Shown here piece by piece: positions 19,971 through 35,730 of a stretch of 64,000 bases of DNA; the stretch's first letter is position 1; each line of letters opens with the position of its first letter. The notes beneath the pieces were generated by a model, which saw only the letters and a program-made list of their open reading frames with translations, searched no databases and was not told where the DNA came from. Location of the stretch: positions 124,001 to 188,000 of the forward strand of contig JACKOV010000003.1 in NCBI GenBank assembly GCA_024234075.1, written 5' to 3'. The stretch comes from Nevskiaceae bacterium (GTDB taxonomy: Bacteria > Pseudomonadota > Gammaproteobacteria > Steroidobacterales > Steroidobacteraceae). The translations under genes were made by a program, and so were the position numbers.

Positions 19971-22136
19971 ATGGCCATGTCTAAAGACAAGTTCTTGAAT
20001 TCCAAGGATATCTCCAGCTGGGAGGCGGCGGCGGCCAAGTCCGCTCCCGGTGGAGATCTGCAGGCTCTGAACTGGATCACCCCGGAGGGGCTGGTCGTCA
20101 AGCCGCTGTATACCGCGGCCGACCTGCAAGGCCTGCCGCATGCGGACACGCTGCCGGGTTTCCCGCCCTTCATCCGCGGCCCGCAGGCGACCATGTACGC
20201 AGTCCGCCCCTGGACCATCCGGCAATACGCCGGCTTCTCGACCGCCGAGGCCTCGAACGCGTTCTATCGCAAGGCACTCGCCGCCGGTGGCCAGGGCGTC
20301 AGCGTCGCTTTCGATCTCGCGACCCACCGCGGCTACGACAGCGACCATCCGCGCGTCACCGGCGACGTCGGCAAGGCCGGCGTCGCGATCGATTCGGTCG
20401 AGGACATGAAGATCCTGTTCGACGGCATTCCGCTCGACAAGGTCTCGGTCTCGATGACCATGAACGGCGCGGTGCTGCCGGTGCTGGCCGGCTACGTGAT
20501 TGCGGCCGAGGAGCAGGGCGTCAGCCAGGACAAGCTCTCGGGGACCATCCAGAACGACATCCTCAAGGAGTTCATGGTCCGCAACACCTACATCTATCCG
20601 CCCGAACCGTCGATGCGCATCGTTGCCGACATCATCGAATACACGGCGCGCAACATGCCGAAGTTCAATTCGATCTCGATCTCCGGCTATCACATCCAGG
20701 AAGCCGGCGCGAACCAGGCGCTGGAGCTCGCCTTCACGCTCGCCGACGGCAAGGAATACGTGAAGACCGCCGTCGCCCGTGGCCTCGACGTCGATGATTT
20801 CGCCGGTCGCCTGAGCTTCTTCTGGGCGATCGGCATGAACTTCTACCTCGAGATCGCCAAGATGCGCGCCGGGCGGCTGCTGTGGCACCGCATCATGAGC
20901 GGCTTCGGCGCCAGGAAGCCCAAGAGCCTGATGCTGCGCACGCACTGCCAGACTTCGGGTTGGAGCCTCACCGCGCAGGATCCTTACAACAACGTGGTGC
21001 GTACCACGATCGAGGCCATGGCCGCGGTGTTCGGCGGCACGCAGAGCCTGCACACCAACAGCTTCGACGAGGCGATCGCGCTGCCGACCGAGTTCAGCGC
21101 CCGGATCGCCCGCAACACCCAGGTGATCATCCAGGAAGAAACCCACATCACCGATGTCGTCGATCCCTGGGCCGGCAGCTACCTGATGGAGTGCCTGACG
21201 CAGGAGATGGCCGACAAGGCCTGGTCGATCATCGAGGAAGTCGAGTCGATGGGTGGCATGACGCGCGCCGTCGACAGCGGCTGGGCCAAGCTCAAGATCG
21301 AGGCGAGCGCCGCCGAAAAGCAGGCGCGGATCGACTCCGGCAAGGACGTGATCGTCGGCGTCAACAAGTTCAAGCTCGAAAAAGAAGATCCGGTCGATAT
21401 CCTCGACATCGACAATGTCGCGGTGCGCGAGAACCAGATCCGGCGCCTGAAGCAGGTCCGCGCGACGCGCGATGCCGCCAAGGTCAAGGCCGCGCTCGAG
21501 GCGCTGACCGCGGCCGCGAAATCCGGCGAGGGCAATCTGCTGGCGCTGTCGATCGACGCGATGCGCGCTCGTGCCACGGTCGGCGAAGTCTCCGATGCGC
21601 TCGAGAAGATCTGGGACCGCCATCGCGCCAGTTCGCAGGAGGTCACCGGGGTGTATGCCGCTGCTTACGACAGTGCCGAGGGGTGGGAGAAGCTCAAGAA
21701 CGAGATCGATGCGTTCGCCACCGAGCAGGGACGCCGCCCGCGCGTGATGATCGCCAAGCTCGGCCAGGACGGACACGACCGCGGTGCCAAGGTGGTCGCG
21801 AGCGCGTTCGCCGATCTCGGCTTCGACGTCGACGTCGGGCCACTGTTCCAGACGCCCGACGAATGCGCCCGCCAGGCCATCGAGAACGACGTGCACGCGG
21901 TCGGCGTCAGCACGCTGGCGGCAGGCCACAAGACACTGGTGCCCGAGATCATCCAGTCGCTGCGGCGGCAGGGCGCCAAGGATGTCGTGGTGTTCGTCGG
22001 CGGCGTGATCCCGCCGCAGGACTACGCTTTCCTCTACGACGCCGGCGTCAAGGGCATCTACGGGCCGGGCACGCCGGTGCCGGCGAGCGCCAAGGACGTC
22101 CTCGAGCAGATCAAGCGCGCCTGTGCGGCCGGCTGA
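19971..22136 (+). CDS. mcm: methylmalonyl-CoA mutase, single-chain type
   Basis: A 721-residue enzyme that isomerises methylmalonyl-CoA to succinyl-CoA using adenosylcobalamin. The N-terminal TIM-barrel is marked by [39 protein letters not shown] and [19 protein letters not shown]; the B12 domain has the base-off motif [14 protein letters not shown] near residue 600, with the cobalt-binding His. Length matches homodimeric or human-type mutases, so no small MutA subunit is needed. It heads the propionyl-CoA operon and overlaps meaB by 14 bases. Confidence 0.97.
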   Translation: MAMSKDKFLNSKDISSWEAAAAKSAPGGDLQALNWITPEGLVVKPLYTAADLQGLPHADTLPGFPPFIRGPQATMYAVRPWTIRQYAGFSTAEASNAFYRKALAAGGQGVSVAFDLATHRGYDSDHPRVTGDVGKAGVAIDSVEDMKILFDGIPLDKVSVSMTMNGAVLPVLAGYVIAAEEQGVSQDKLSGTIQNDILKEFMVRNTYIYPPEPSMRIVADIIEYTARNMPKFNSISISGYHIQEAGANQALELAFTLADGKEYVKTAVARGLDVDDFAGRLSFFWAIGMNFYLEIAKMRAGRLLWHRIMSGFGARKPKSLMLRTHCQTSGWSLTAQDPYNNVVRTTIEAMAAVFGGTQSLHTNSFDEAIALPTEFSARIARNTQVIIQEETHITDVVDPWAGSYLMECLTQEMADKAWSIIEEVESMGGMTRAVDSGWAKLKIEASAAEKQARIDSGKDVIVGVNKFKLEKEDPVDILDIDNVAVRENQIRRLKQVRATRDAAKVKAALEALTAAAKSGEGNLLALSIDAMRARATVGEVSDALEKIWDRHRASSQEVTGVYAAAYDSAEGWEKLKNEIDAFATEQGRRPRVMIAKLGQDGHDRGAKVVASAFADLGFDVDVGPLFQTPDECARQAIENDVHAVGVSTLAAGHKTLVPEIIQSLRRQGAKDVVVFVGGVIPPQDYAFLYDAGVKGIYGPGTPVPASAKDVLEQIKRACAAG

Positions 22137-23151
22137 GAGCGAAGACGCCGCGCTGATCGAGGGCGTCTGTGCCGGCGAGCGCCGGGCGATCGCCAAGACG
22201 ATCACGCTGCTCGAATCGACCCGGGCCGATCATCGCGCCCGGGCCGACGAGGTCTTGAATGCCTTGCTGCCGCGCGCCGGGCGCGCGCTACGGCTCGGCA
22301 TCTCCGGGGTCCCGGGGGTCGGCAAGTCGACCTTCATCGAGGCGCTCGGCATGTTCCTGATCGGCCATGGCCACAAGGTCGCGGTGCTGGCAGTCGATCC
22401 GTCGTCCGGCGTGTCGGGCGGTTCGATCCTCGGCGACAAGACACGGATGGAAAAGCTGTCGGTCCAAGAATCGGCCTATATCCGTCCGAGCCCGTCCTCG
22501 GGCACGCTCGGCGGCGTCGCCGAAAAGACCCGCGAAGCCATGCTGGTCTGCGAAGCCGCCGGCTACGACGTGGTGATCGTCGAAACGGTCGGCGTCGGCC
22601 AGAGCGAGACCACGGTCGCGGGCATGACGGATCTGTTCGTGCTGCTGCAATTGCCGAATGCCGGCGACGACCTGCAGGCGATGAAGAAGGGCGTGATGGA
22701 GCTCGCCGACCTGGTGGTCATCAACAAGGCGGATCTCGACCCGGACGCAGCGCGACGCGCCGAGGCACAGATCACCAGCGCACTGCGGGTGCTGCGGTTT
22801 TCCGGCAACCCCGAGCGCAGCCACGGCGCCGAGCGCTGGTCGACCCGCGTGCTGCGCCTCTCGGCCCTGAAGGGCGACGGCCTGGAGGCCTTCTGGCGGC
22901 AGGTCGGCGATTTCCGCCAGCTCCGGCAGGCCAGCGGCGAGTACGAAGCGCGGCGGCGCCAGCAGGCGCTGCGCTGGATGTGGGATATCGTGCACGCCAG
23001 GCTGCTGGCCGATTTCCGCGCCAGCCCCGCGGTACGCGACGTGCTGCCGCAGGCACTGGCCGATGTCGAGGCCTCGCGGCTCACGCCCTCGGTGGCGGCG
23101 CGGCGGCTGCTCGATCTGTTCGAGAATTCGTCAAATAGGGGCACGGCCTGA
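22123..23151 (+). CDS. meaB: MeaB/ArgK-family GTPase, mutase chaperone
   Basis: A 342-residue G3E-type GTPase starting at a GTG that overlaps the mutase 3' end. Walker A is GVPGVGKST, followed by [32 protein letters not shown] and NKAD for guanine recognition. MeaB gates delivery of adenosylcobalamin to methylmalonyl-CoA mutase and protects it from inactivation. Overlap with mcm supports this role rather than arginine/ornithine transport, the older annotation of ArgK. Confidence 0.95.
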   Translation: MRPAESEDAALIEGVCAGERRAIAKTITLLESTRADHRARADEVLNALLPRAGRALRLGISGVPGVGKSTFIEALGMFLIGHGHKVAVLAVDPSSGVSGGSILGDKTRMEKLSVQESAYIRPSPSSGTLGGVAEKTREAMLVCEAAGYDVVIVETVGVGQSETTVAGMTDLFVLLQLPNAGDDLQAMKKGVMELADLVVINKADLDPDAARRAEAQITSALRVLRFSGNPERSHGAERWSTRVLRLSALKGDGLEAFWRQVGDFRQLRQASGEYEARRRQQALRWMWDIVHARLLADFRASPAVRDVLPQALADVEASRLTPSVAARRLLDLFENSSNRGTA

Positions 23152-23203
23152 CGGGGCGGCCCGGATACTGACAACGAGTAGAAGTAGAACCAGGGATAAG
23201 ACC

Positions 23204-24736
<1,533 letters not shown>

Positions 24737-24759
24737 GCCGCGCGCGGAGAAGCACCGAC

Positions 24760-26792
<2,033 letters not shown>

Positions 26793-26793
<1 letters not shown>

Positions 26794-27254
26794 TGCGCCC
26801 GTTCCGTGTGCTCGGCATTCAGCAGGTCGCGATCGGTGGCCCCGACAAGCAGCGCCTGCGAACCCTATGGGTTGACAAGCTCGGCCTCGAGGTCACCGGC
26901 AATTTCAGGAGCGAGCGCGAGAACGTCGACGAGGACATCTGCGCAATGGGCCGCGGTGCGAATCGCGTCGAAGTCGATCTGATGCAGCCGCTCGATCCGG
27001 ACAGGAAGCCGGCGGTCCATCAGACACCGCTGAATCATATCGGTCTCTGGATCGACGATCTGCCCAGCGCGGTCGAATGGCTGACCGCCAACGGTGTGCG
27101 CATGGCGCCGGGCGGCATCCGCAAGGGCGCCGCCGGCTACGACATCTGCTTCCTGCATCCCAAGGGCAACGACGAGTTTCCGATAGGCGGCGAGGGTGTG
27201 CTGATCGAGCTGGTGCAGGCCCCGCCGGAGATCGTCGCGGCACTCGGTGGTTGA
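26793..27254 (+). CDS. VOC-family protein, probable methylmalonyl-CoA epimerase
   Basis: A 153-residue vicinal-oxygen-chelate protein, coupled to pccA by a TGATG overlap, in the place where methylmalonyl-CoA epimerase is needed to connect carboxylase and mutase. By alignment from memory with the Propionibacterium enzyme (ligands His12, Gln65, His91, Glu141), the last two are present (LNHIGLWI and LIELVQ), but the first His is Gln here ([10 protein letters not shown]) and the Gln appears as Asp (VEVDLMQPL). So the role is inferred from context, and the metal site is atypical. It could instead be a related VOC enzyme. Confidence 0.72.
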
Positions 27255-27355
27255 AGCCGGACGCGCGGCGCGCCGCCGGTGACAAACCGCAATGGCAAGC
27301 CCCGCTGTCCGGTGCAGAATGAATGTCCAGGTATCGATGGCACGGAGGCTGGTGC

Positions 27356-27604
27356 ATGAGCAGCGATGAACTCGACGATGAGGCGCGGGAGCGGCGTGAG
27401 GAGATCCAGGCATTGTTTGCCGTGGCCGACAGCGATCACGACGGGCGCATCGACTTCGGCGAGTTCCGTCAGTTGATCGCCGAGCTCGATCCCGATGCGG
27501 GCATGGACGCCGAGACCTTGCAGGTCGGCTTCCGGGAGATCGACACCGATCACGACCGGCGGATCGACCGGGCCGAGTTCATGGCCTGGTGGCTGGAGCG
27601 CTAG
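27356..27604 (+). CDS. small EF-hand protein
   Basis: An 82-residue acidic protein starting at ATG 27356 after GGAGG at 27344. It has two EF-hand loops: DSDHDGRIDFGE (25-36, canonical) and DTDHDRRIDRAE (63-74), where the usual Gly at loop position six is Arg. It has no signal peptide, so it would be a cytoplasmic calcium sensor or buffer. It is 101 bases after the epimerase gene and may be separately expressed. Target unknown. Confidence 0.78.
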   Translation: MSSDELDDEARERREEIQALFAVADSDHDGRIDFGEFRQLIAELDPDAGMDAETLQVGFREIDTDHDRRIDRAEFMAWWLER

Positions 27605-27650
27605 TCGGCGGAGCTGCCGCCGCGCGGCCGGCGGTCCGCAACGCCCGCGA

Positions 27651-28877
27651 TCAGTGCGAGGCAGGCGTCGTCTCGGCTTCGAAGCGCGCCAGCAACCGGC
27701 CTTCGTCGTCGGTCAGTTCAAGCCATCGCCCGGCGACCAGCCAGCGGCGCGCCTGGCCGAGGCTCGCGAAGAAATCCCGTTCCTGGTTCATGAGGTCGCC
27801 GCTGCAGGCCAGCATGGTGCCGGCGAGCTGCGCGAACGTGATCCGCTCGTCGTTGCGCCGATAGCTGCCGCTCAGCGCATTGCAGCCACCGGAGCCGCTG
27901 ATCAGCGCCTGCTTGGCGTCGAACAGCAGCAATGCTCGGCTGCGACCCCGCCCGCTGGTGGTCGGCAGCGGCTCGCCGCCGAGCTGGATCAGTCGCCAGC
28001 GCGTGTCTTCGAGCAGCAGGTTGACCGGCGGTGGCGGGCAGGCCTCGCCGGTCGGAGCCAGCTCCAGGAACCGTTCGACGAGCAGCGTGGGGCGTGGGCC
28101 CGCGCCTTCCATGGGCATCTGCGCCGTGATCCGGCCCTCGAGCAGGGCAATGCGCGGCGCACCGGCCGGTGCTGGCCGGGCGCTGGTGTAAGCGTGTTCC
28201 AGCGCCAGTGCGTCGCCGGCTGACGCGATCGGCAGGCGGCGTCCGGTCGCGCAGTCGAGCAGGCTCGCCGAGTCGGCGAAGTAGGTGTAGGCGCCGCGCA
28301 GCCGCAGTCGCGGTTCCAGCGGCCGGAAGGCCGCGGCGCTGCGCTGCAGTTCGTAGTTCAGCGTCGAGTGGATGGGCCGGCCCTCGAGGTCGAGCAGTCG
28401 CAGCGTGCCGTCGTTGCGGACGGCCAGTCGCACCGGCGCCTCGCGGCCGCCGAACAGCAACAGCGTCCGGCCATCGGAGGCGAACAACCAGCGCCCGGCA
28501 TCGTCGGGCAGATCGAGCGGCGGCTTGCCGAGGTATTCGGAGTGCCAATAGAACGCGCCGTCGGGGTGCAGCTCGAGCGTCTGACGGATGCCCTCGCAAT
28601 CGGCGCAGGGCAGCACGCCGCCGAACTGTGCGGGCAGTTCGCCGAGCAGCGCGGCACCGCTGGCGAACCGCGTCACCCCGGAACGGCTGCCCACGGGCGC
28701 TGCCACGGCGGTGTTGGCCGGCGGATCGGCGGCTGCGCTGGTTTCGGCGGCTGCCGACAACAGTAAGCAGAGGCCGGCAGCGGCGAACACCGTTGCCGGT
28801 ACCGCACTCATCCGCCGGCTCGGTGTGCGCGGGCTGGGCCGCAGCGTGCGGTTGGGCACATTCGACTGGGATCGCAT
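27651..28877 (-). CDS. NlpE-like / META-domain envelope protein
   Basis: A 408-residue exported protein. After a leader (VPATVFAAAGLCLLLSAAAE) comes an NlpE N-terminal-type domain with the PCADCEGIRQTLELHPDG motif; the CxxC is the hallmark of copper-responsive NlpE. The middle contains a COG3015-like region (ITAQMPMEGAGPRPTLLVER). The C-terminus is a META/HslJ domain (DTRWRLIQLGGEPL, SGSGGCNALSGSYRR, AGTMLACSGDLMNQERDFF). The ATG at 28877 is preceded by AAGGGG. I do not see a clear lipobox, so it may be periplasmic rather than lipidated. Likely role: envelope stress or copper response. Confidence 0.82.
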   Translation of the reverse strand: MRSQSNVPNRTLRPSPRTPSRRMSAVPATVFAAAGLCLLLSAAAETSAAADPPANTAVAAPVGSRSGVTRFASGAALLGELPAQFGGVLPCADCEGIRQTLELHPDGAFYWHSEYLGKPPLDLPDDAGRWLFASDGRTLLLFGGREAPVRLAVRNDGTLRLLDLEGRPIHSTLNYELQRSAAAFRPLEPRLRLRGAYTYFADSASLLDCATGRRLPIASAGDALALEHAYTSARPAPAGAPRIALLEGRITAQMPMEGAGPRPTLLVERFLELAPTGEACPPPPVNLLLEDTRWRLIQLGGEPLPTTSGRGRSRALLLFDAKQALISGSGGCNALSGSYRRNDERITFAQLAGTMLACSGDLMNQERDFFASLGQARRWLVAGRWLELTDDEGRLLARFEAETTPASH

Positions 28878-28995
28878 CGGCAGCCCCTTGGATCTGCATC
28901 AGATCTGCATCGTTGAGCGGCAAATCGCAGTGACGTTCAGGCAGGTCGCAGGTAGGATCTGATCAACCGACGTTGCCTACATGGAGGACTCTGCA

Positions 28996-29304
28996 ATGAA
29001 CGCCAGCAATCACGCCACGGACCGGATTCTGGACGATCTTAGCCGGGTCGTCGACGACGCTGAAAATCTGATGCGCGAGACGGCCGGCGTGGCGGGTGAG
29101 CGTGCCGCGGATGCGCGCGCCCGGGCGGCCGAGTCGCTGCGCCAGGCACGCGAACGATTGCAGTCGCTCGAGGGCGAAATGCTGGTGCGCGCGCGCGATG
29201 CCGCACGCGAAACCGACCGCTACGTTCGCGACAATCCCTGGCAGTCGCTCGGTATCGCGGCCAGCGTCGGCCTGCTGCTCGGGCTGTTGATCGCCCGCCG
29301 TTGA
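28996..29304 (+). CDS. yqjD: DUF883/YqjD-ElaB-family membrane protein
   Basis: A 102-residue protein beginning at ATG 28996 with GGAGG at the right distance; the earlier ATG at 28981 lies within that signal. A long charged helix (residues 10-75, rich in Ala, Arg and Glu, probably coiled coil) is followed by DNPWQSLGIAASVGLLLGLLIARR, the conserved DUF883 C-terminal anchor. E. coli YqjD tethers ribosomes to the inner membrane in stationary phase. Its stop overlaps the TTG start of the next gene. Confidence 0.85.
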   Translation: MNASNHATDRILDDLSRVVDDAENLMRETAGVAGERAADARARAAESLRQARERLQSLEGEMLVRARDAARETDRYVRDNPWQSLGIAASVGLLLGLLIARR

Positions 29305-29834
29305 ACGGTCTGTTCGACTCGGTACGCCAGCTGCTCGCCGGCGTGATCGCCGCGGCGCAGACGCGGCTCGAGCTGGTCACGACCGAGCTCGCAGCCGAGG
29401 TCCAGCGCGCGGTCGGTGTGCTGCTGTGGGCGGCGGTCGCGCTGTTCTTCGGCGGGCTGGCGGTGCTGATGATCGCGATCACCATCGTGGTCGCGGCGCC
29501 CGAGTCGCGGCGCCTGCTGGTCGCAGGCATCGTGTGTGCGGTGTTTCTCGCCATCGCGATCGGTGCCGCACTGATCGTGCGCCGCCGGGTGAGCCAGCGT
29601 GCGCCGTTGCTCGCGGCAACCCTCGGCGAGCTGCGCAAGGACCGCGAAGCGCTCGAACGTGGGCTGGCCCCGGCTGATCCGGAAGCGTCGCCTCGCGCGA
29701 GTGCCGAAACCCGGGCACGTACTGGTGCGCGGGCAGGCGCAGGCGCAGGTGCCGGCGCAGGCGCCGGTACCGGTGATGGTTTCACTTCGGCGCGGCCAGG
29801 ACCGCCGCTCGACTATCCGGAGCGGCCCGAGTGA
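29301..29834 (+). CDS. yqjE: YqjE-like phage-holin-family membrane protein
   Basis: A 177-residue protein from a TTG overlapping the yqjD-like stop (TTGA). It contains an amphipathic start (DSVRQLLAGVIAAAQTRLELV) and two transmembrane helices (VGVLLWAAVALFFGGLAVLM and LLVAGIVCAVFLAIAIGAAL), matching the YqjE/holin-superfamily III pattern. The C-terminal 45 residues are a Gly-Ala-Arg low-complexity tail absent from E. coli YqjE. Middle gene of a yqjD-yqjE-yqjK-like operon; function poorly known. Confidence 0.8.
   Translation: MNGLFDSVRQLLAGVIAAAQTRLELVTTELAAEVQRAVGVLLWAAVALFFGGLAVLMIAITIVVAAPESRRLLVAGIVCAVFLAIAIGAALIVRRRVSQRAPLLAATLGELRKDREALERGLAPADPEASPRASAETRARTGARAGAGAGAGAGAGTGDGFTSARPGPPLDYPERPE
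29726..29775 (+). repeat. GC-rich hexamer-like repeat encoding a Gly-Ala tail
   Basis: About 50 bases of imperfect GCAGGC/GCCGGC units inside the yqjE-like gene encode alternating Gly and Ala. Such simple repeats slip readily during replication, so the tail length may vary between strains. Confidence 0.6.
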
Positions 29835-30175
29835 ATCCGCGATTGCGCCAGCTCGAACTGCGGCAGCGAGCGCTGGTGCTGCGCAGCACCCTGCAGCGAC
29901 GGTCGCTCGCGGATCAAGGCCTGGCGCTGAGTGCGCGCTTCAGCGGGGTCGAGAGCAAGGTCGCGCTGGCGCGCCGGATTCTCTCCTGGCCGGCACTCGG
30001 TGCCGGTGTGGCCACGATGCTGGCGGCCGTCGGACCACAGCGCCTGCTGCGCGTCGTGAGCCGGCTGCTGGTGCTGGCGACTGTGACCCGGCGCGCCTGG
30101 CGCGTGATGGAAACCGTCGTCCTGCGTACGCGGACGGGCGGGCGGGGCAGGCCGCCGCCGCCTCGCACCCGCTGA
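29831..30175 (+). CDS. yqjK: YqjK-like protein
   Basis: A 114-residue basic protein from a GTG overlapping the preceding stop (GTGA). It shows the YqjK pattern: an Arg/Leu-rich start (RLRQLELRQRALVLRSTLQR), a hydrophobic-amphipathic centre (ILSWPALGAGVATMLAAVG) and a basic, Pro-rich end. All three yqjDEK-like genes are translationally coupled. Function unknown. Confidence 0.72.
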   Translation: MNPRLRQLELRQRALVLRSTLQRRSLADQGLALSARFSGVESKVALARRILSWPALGAGVATMLAAVGPQRLLRVVSRLLVLATVTRRAWRVMETVVLRTRTGGRGRPPPPRTR

Positions 30176-30489
30176 CGGGCCGGGCGCTGCTGCTATCCGT
30201 TCCAGCTCGCCGGTGCAGTGCCCGCACCGACATCCGCAGCTGGGCGATGTTCCGGATCGGCGGCAGAACCCACCAGTTCGGGCCGCCGTGTGCCATCGTA
30301 TCGTGTGACCTGCGGACGGTCGTGGTTCGCGAGCCGGTCCTGCACGGCCTTGCGGCCGGATCGGGCTTCCCGGTTCATCAGCGCATGGTTTCCAGCAGAT
30401 GCCTTGGTCTGGCCATCGCCGTCAGCCTCGCCTTGCAGGCCGATGGGGCGGGCACTCGACTGCAGCGCAGAGAGTGCCCGCCATGCCCG
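30176..30489. other. 314-base intergenic region between yqjK-like and icd
   Basis: The two flanking genes converge here. No supported gene is visible. Near the right end a 10-bp inverted repeat (30448-30457 with 30472-30481) may act as a transcription barrier. The remainder is GC-rich and without obvious signals. Confidence 0.4.
30448..30481 (-). terminator. possible terminator of the isocitrate dehydrogenase gene
   Basis: A 10-bp perfect stem GCGGGCACTC/GAGTGCCCGC with a 14-base loop lies nine bases past the icd stop. There is no T-run after it on the minus strand, so intrinsic termination is uncertain. Confidence 0.35.
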
Positions 30490-33536
<3,047 letters not shown>

Positions 33537-33643
33537 CGCCTTGGGGTTGCGTACCGCGTGCGGGCGGTGTCGCATCTGCGTGTAGTTGAGTCTGTGCATT
33601 CGCGGATCGCTCATGGGGTGCTGTGGCTGTCGATTGAGCGGTT

Positions 33644-34468
33644 CTACTCGATAATGAACTCGCCTGGCTTCCAGCGTGCCTTCGGATACAACGGCATCAT
33701 CGTTTCCAGTGCGCCACGTACGATGGACGAAATGGCAGCGTTGCGCTGCCACTTCCTGTCGGATGGGATGACGTGCCATGGTGCATGCTCCGTCGAGCAG
33801 CGGTCGAGCATCGTTTCGTAGGCGTTCGCGAACTGCGTCCAGAGCTTGCGGTCCTCCAGATCGCCTGGGTTGAACTTCCAGTGCTTGTCCGGCTCCTCCA
33901 GGCGGGCCTGCAAGCGCTTGCGTTGCTCATCCTTCGAGATGTGCAGCATGAACTTGAGAATGGTGGTGCCGTTCTCGCTCAGATGCCTCTCGAACGCATT
34001 GATCTGCGCGTAGCGCTGCTCGATCACGTCAGCAGGCACAAGACCGCGCACTTTCACGACCAGTACATCCTCGTAATGCGAGCGGTTGAAGATGCCGATC
34101 AGTCCTTTGCGAGGAACGGCCTTGTGTACGCGCCAGAGATAGTCGTGCGCGAGCTCCTGCTCGTTGGGCGTGCCGAAGGCGGTGACGTTCACGCCCAGCG
34201 GCCCACATTCGTTGAACACGCCCCGAACTGTTCCGTCCTTGCCGGAGGTGTCGATTCCCTGCAGCACCACAAGCAGTGCGCGAGAACCCTCCGCCCAGAG
34301 TGCATCCTGCAACCTGTCGATCGCCTTGGCGTTGGCCTTCGCGAGTGCCTCGCCCTCGCGTTTGTCCGCGAACAAGTTATCGCAAGCCGTATCCCGCTTG
34401 CTCAGCTTCGACGGCTTGCCGGGTTCGACGCGCAGAGCAGAGTCGATCGTTTTCCATTCGAAAGTCAT
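33644..34468 (-). CDS. ppk2: polyphosphate kinase 2 family protein
   Basis: A 274-residue soluble kinase. Walker A is VVLQGIDTSGKDGTVRGVF, the lid and Walker B region IGIFNRSHYEDVLVVKV, and the C-terminal motif WHVIPSDRKWQRNAAIS is typical of PPK2. These enzymes transfer phosphate between polyphosphate and nucleotides; length and motifs fit a single-domain PPK2, but the class (AMP or ADP/GDP phosphorylation) cannot be told. Transcribed alone, convergent with carbonic anhydrase. Confidence 0.93.
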   Translation of the reverse strand: MTFEWKTIDSALRVEPGKPSKLSKRDTACDNLFADKREGEALAKANAKAIDRLQDALWAEGSRALLVVLQGIDTSGKDGTVRGVFNECGPLGVNVTAFGTPNEQELAHDYLWRVHKAVPRKGLIGIFNRSHYEDVLVVKVRGLVPADVIEQRYAQINAFERHLSENGTTILKFMLHISKDEQRKRLQARLEEPDKHWKFNPGDLEDRKLWTQFANAYETMLDRCSTEHAPWHVIPSDRKWQRNAAISSIVRGALETMMPLYPKARWKPGEFIIE

Positions 34469-34530
34469 TCGGGCGGTAGCTATCTACGGAAGATGCTGGG
34501 ATGCGACAGGGAATGCCGCGGGTACGCGAG

Positions 34531-34560
34531 TGGGGCGGCGTGGTTAACTTTGACCCCCTC
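34531..34560 (-). mobile_element. possible remnant of an IS21-family end
   Basis: On the minus strand the segment reads GAGGGGGTCAAAGTTAACCA followed by CGCCGCCCCA. From memory, terminal multiple repeats of some IS21-family elements have the form GGGGGTCAAAGTT followed by CGCCGCC. No transposase gene or second end is visible, so this is at most a scar at the edge of the amine-oxidase cluster. Confidence 0.22.
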
Positions 34561-34739
34561 TTCGTCAGTCAGGGCGCGCGCGCTGTGCTTTCGCTCAGCG
34601 ATGGTGCTGTCCACCGATCTCGTCACCGATTCTCAGTGGGTCGGATCGATCGTGTTGTCCCACCTCAGATCGGAAAGCCAGCCGGCCCCTCCGCGGAGTC
34701 CGACACTGCGGACAACTCAATGGGCAAGTCAGCCGCTCC

Positions 34740-35627
34740 CTACAGCGGCGCCGCCAACTGGCCCGGCAGTTCCTTCTCAGATTTCTCCACGAATCCGCGT
34801 GGCAGCTGATCAATCGAATTGAACAAGACGCCATCGGTTCGCCATAGCATCGCGCCCGGTCGGTCCCCCATCTTGAGCCATGACTGCCACTCGGTTTGGC
34901 TCACCCATGAGTAGGTGTTTGGAATGTGCTGCAGGCTTTCGTTTGCAATGTCCGCTATCCGGCAGACCCAGCAGTCAAGCGTCATCTCGGTGCGATGCTG
35001 GCCACTTGAGGCCTCTCGCCAACGTGTGAATGCGTGTCGGTAGATCCATGCCTGGTCACCCATGAACTGCCAGTCGAGCAGCATAGGCTGGTCAAATACC
35101 GTACTCTCCATCGGGAAGTCGGCCACAAACTCCGGTCCGCGAGGACCGATGGTAGCGCCGGTGATGCCGGCGCGAAAGGTCGGCACTGGAACCTGTTCGC
35201 CAGTGTACGGGTTGGAGTATGTCGATATATAGCGGCCTGACTCGGCATCCTTGTAGAAGAGCCAGTTTCGGTTGCGTTCAACGATCGCGCCATCGTTGCG
35301 CAGACTCGAACTACGCACGCTCAACCCTTCGACGAGATACATCAGTCGGCCGTACTCGGCAATCGATGGTCCGCTGCCAGGATTCAGACCGAACACCCGG
35401 CCTTGCTTGAACGCATAGACTGTTCTGCCGGAGAGATCGCCCTGCAGGCGCCCAAGTGTCTTAACGTTGAACAGTGGGTCGTGAATTGGCAATGAGGCAG
35501 GAGCAACCCTGGCATCAGCGAGTGTCTTGGGTGTCGCTGCTCCGGCGCTTGCAGCAAACGGCGTCGCGAGTACTCCGCTCATTGCGCCGAAGGAAGCGAG
35601 GCTATCGCGACGAGTCATCAGCTTCAT
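34740..35627 (-). CDS. DUF1838-family protein with Tat signal
   Basis: A 295-residue protein starting at ATG 35627, preceded by GGAGAG. The leader has the twin-arginine pattern TRRDSLASFGAMSGVLATPF and an ASAGA cleavage area. The mature part matches DUF1838: FKQGRVFGLNPGSG, NRNWLFYKDAESGRYISTYS, NPYTGEQVPVPTF, MLLDWQFMGDQAWIYRHAFT. The biochemical role is unknown; it would act in the periplasm. It is divergent from the first flavin amine oxidase gene across about 100 bases, probably sharing control, and belongs to the same exported module. Confidence 0.82.
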   Translation of the reverse strand: MKLMTRRDSLASFGAMSGVLATPFAASAGAATPKTLADARVAPASLPIHDPLFNVKTLGRLQGDLSGRTVYAFKQGRVFGLNPGSGPSIAEYGRLMYLVEGLSVRSSSLRNDGAIVERNRNWLFYKDAESGRYISTYSNPYTGEQVPVPTFRAGITGATIGPRGPEFVADFPMESTVFDQPMLLDWQFMGDQAWIYRHAFTRWREASSGQHRTEMTLDCWVCRIADIANESLQHIPNTYSWVSQTEWQSWLKMGDRPGAMLWRTDGVLFNSIDQLPRGFVEKSEKELPGQLAAPL

Positions 35628-35730
35628 GCGTCTCTCCAGGTTGCGTGTTCTCCAGTCTTGCAATTTTGAGGCTGCTCGTCGAGCATGGCAATTTATGAAA
35701 CCCAATCAGATTGGTAGTGGAGTTGCCACC

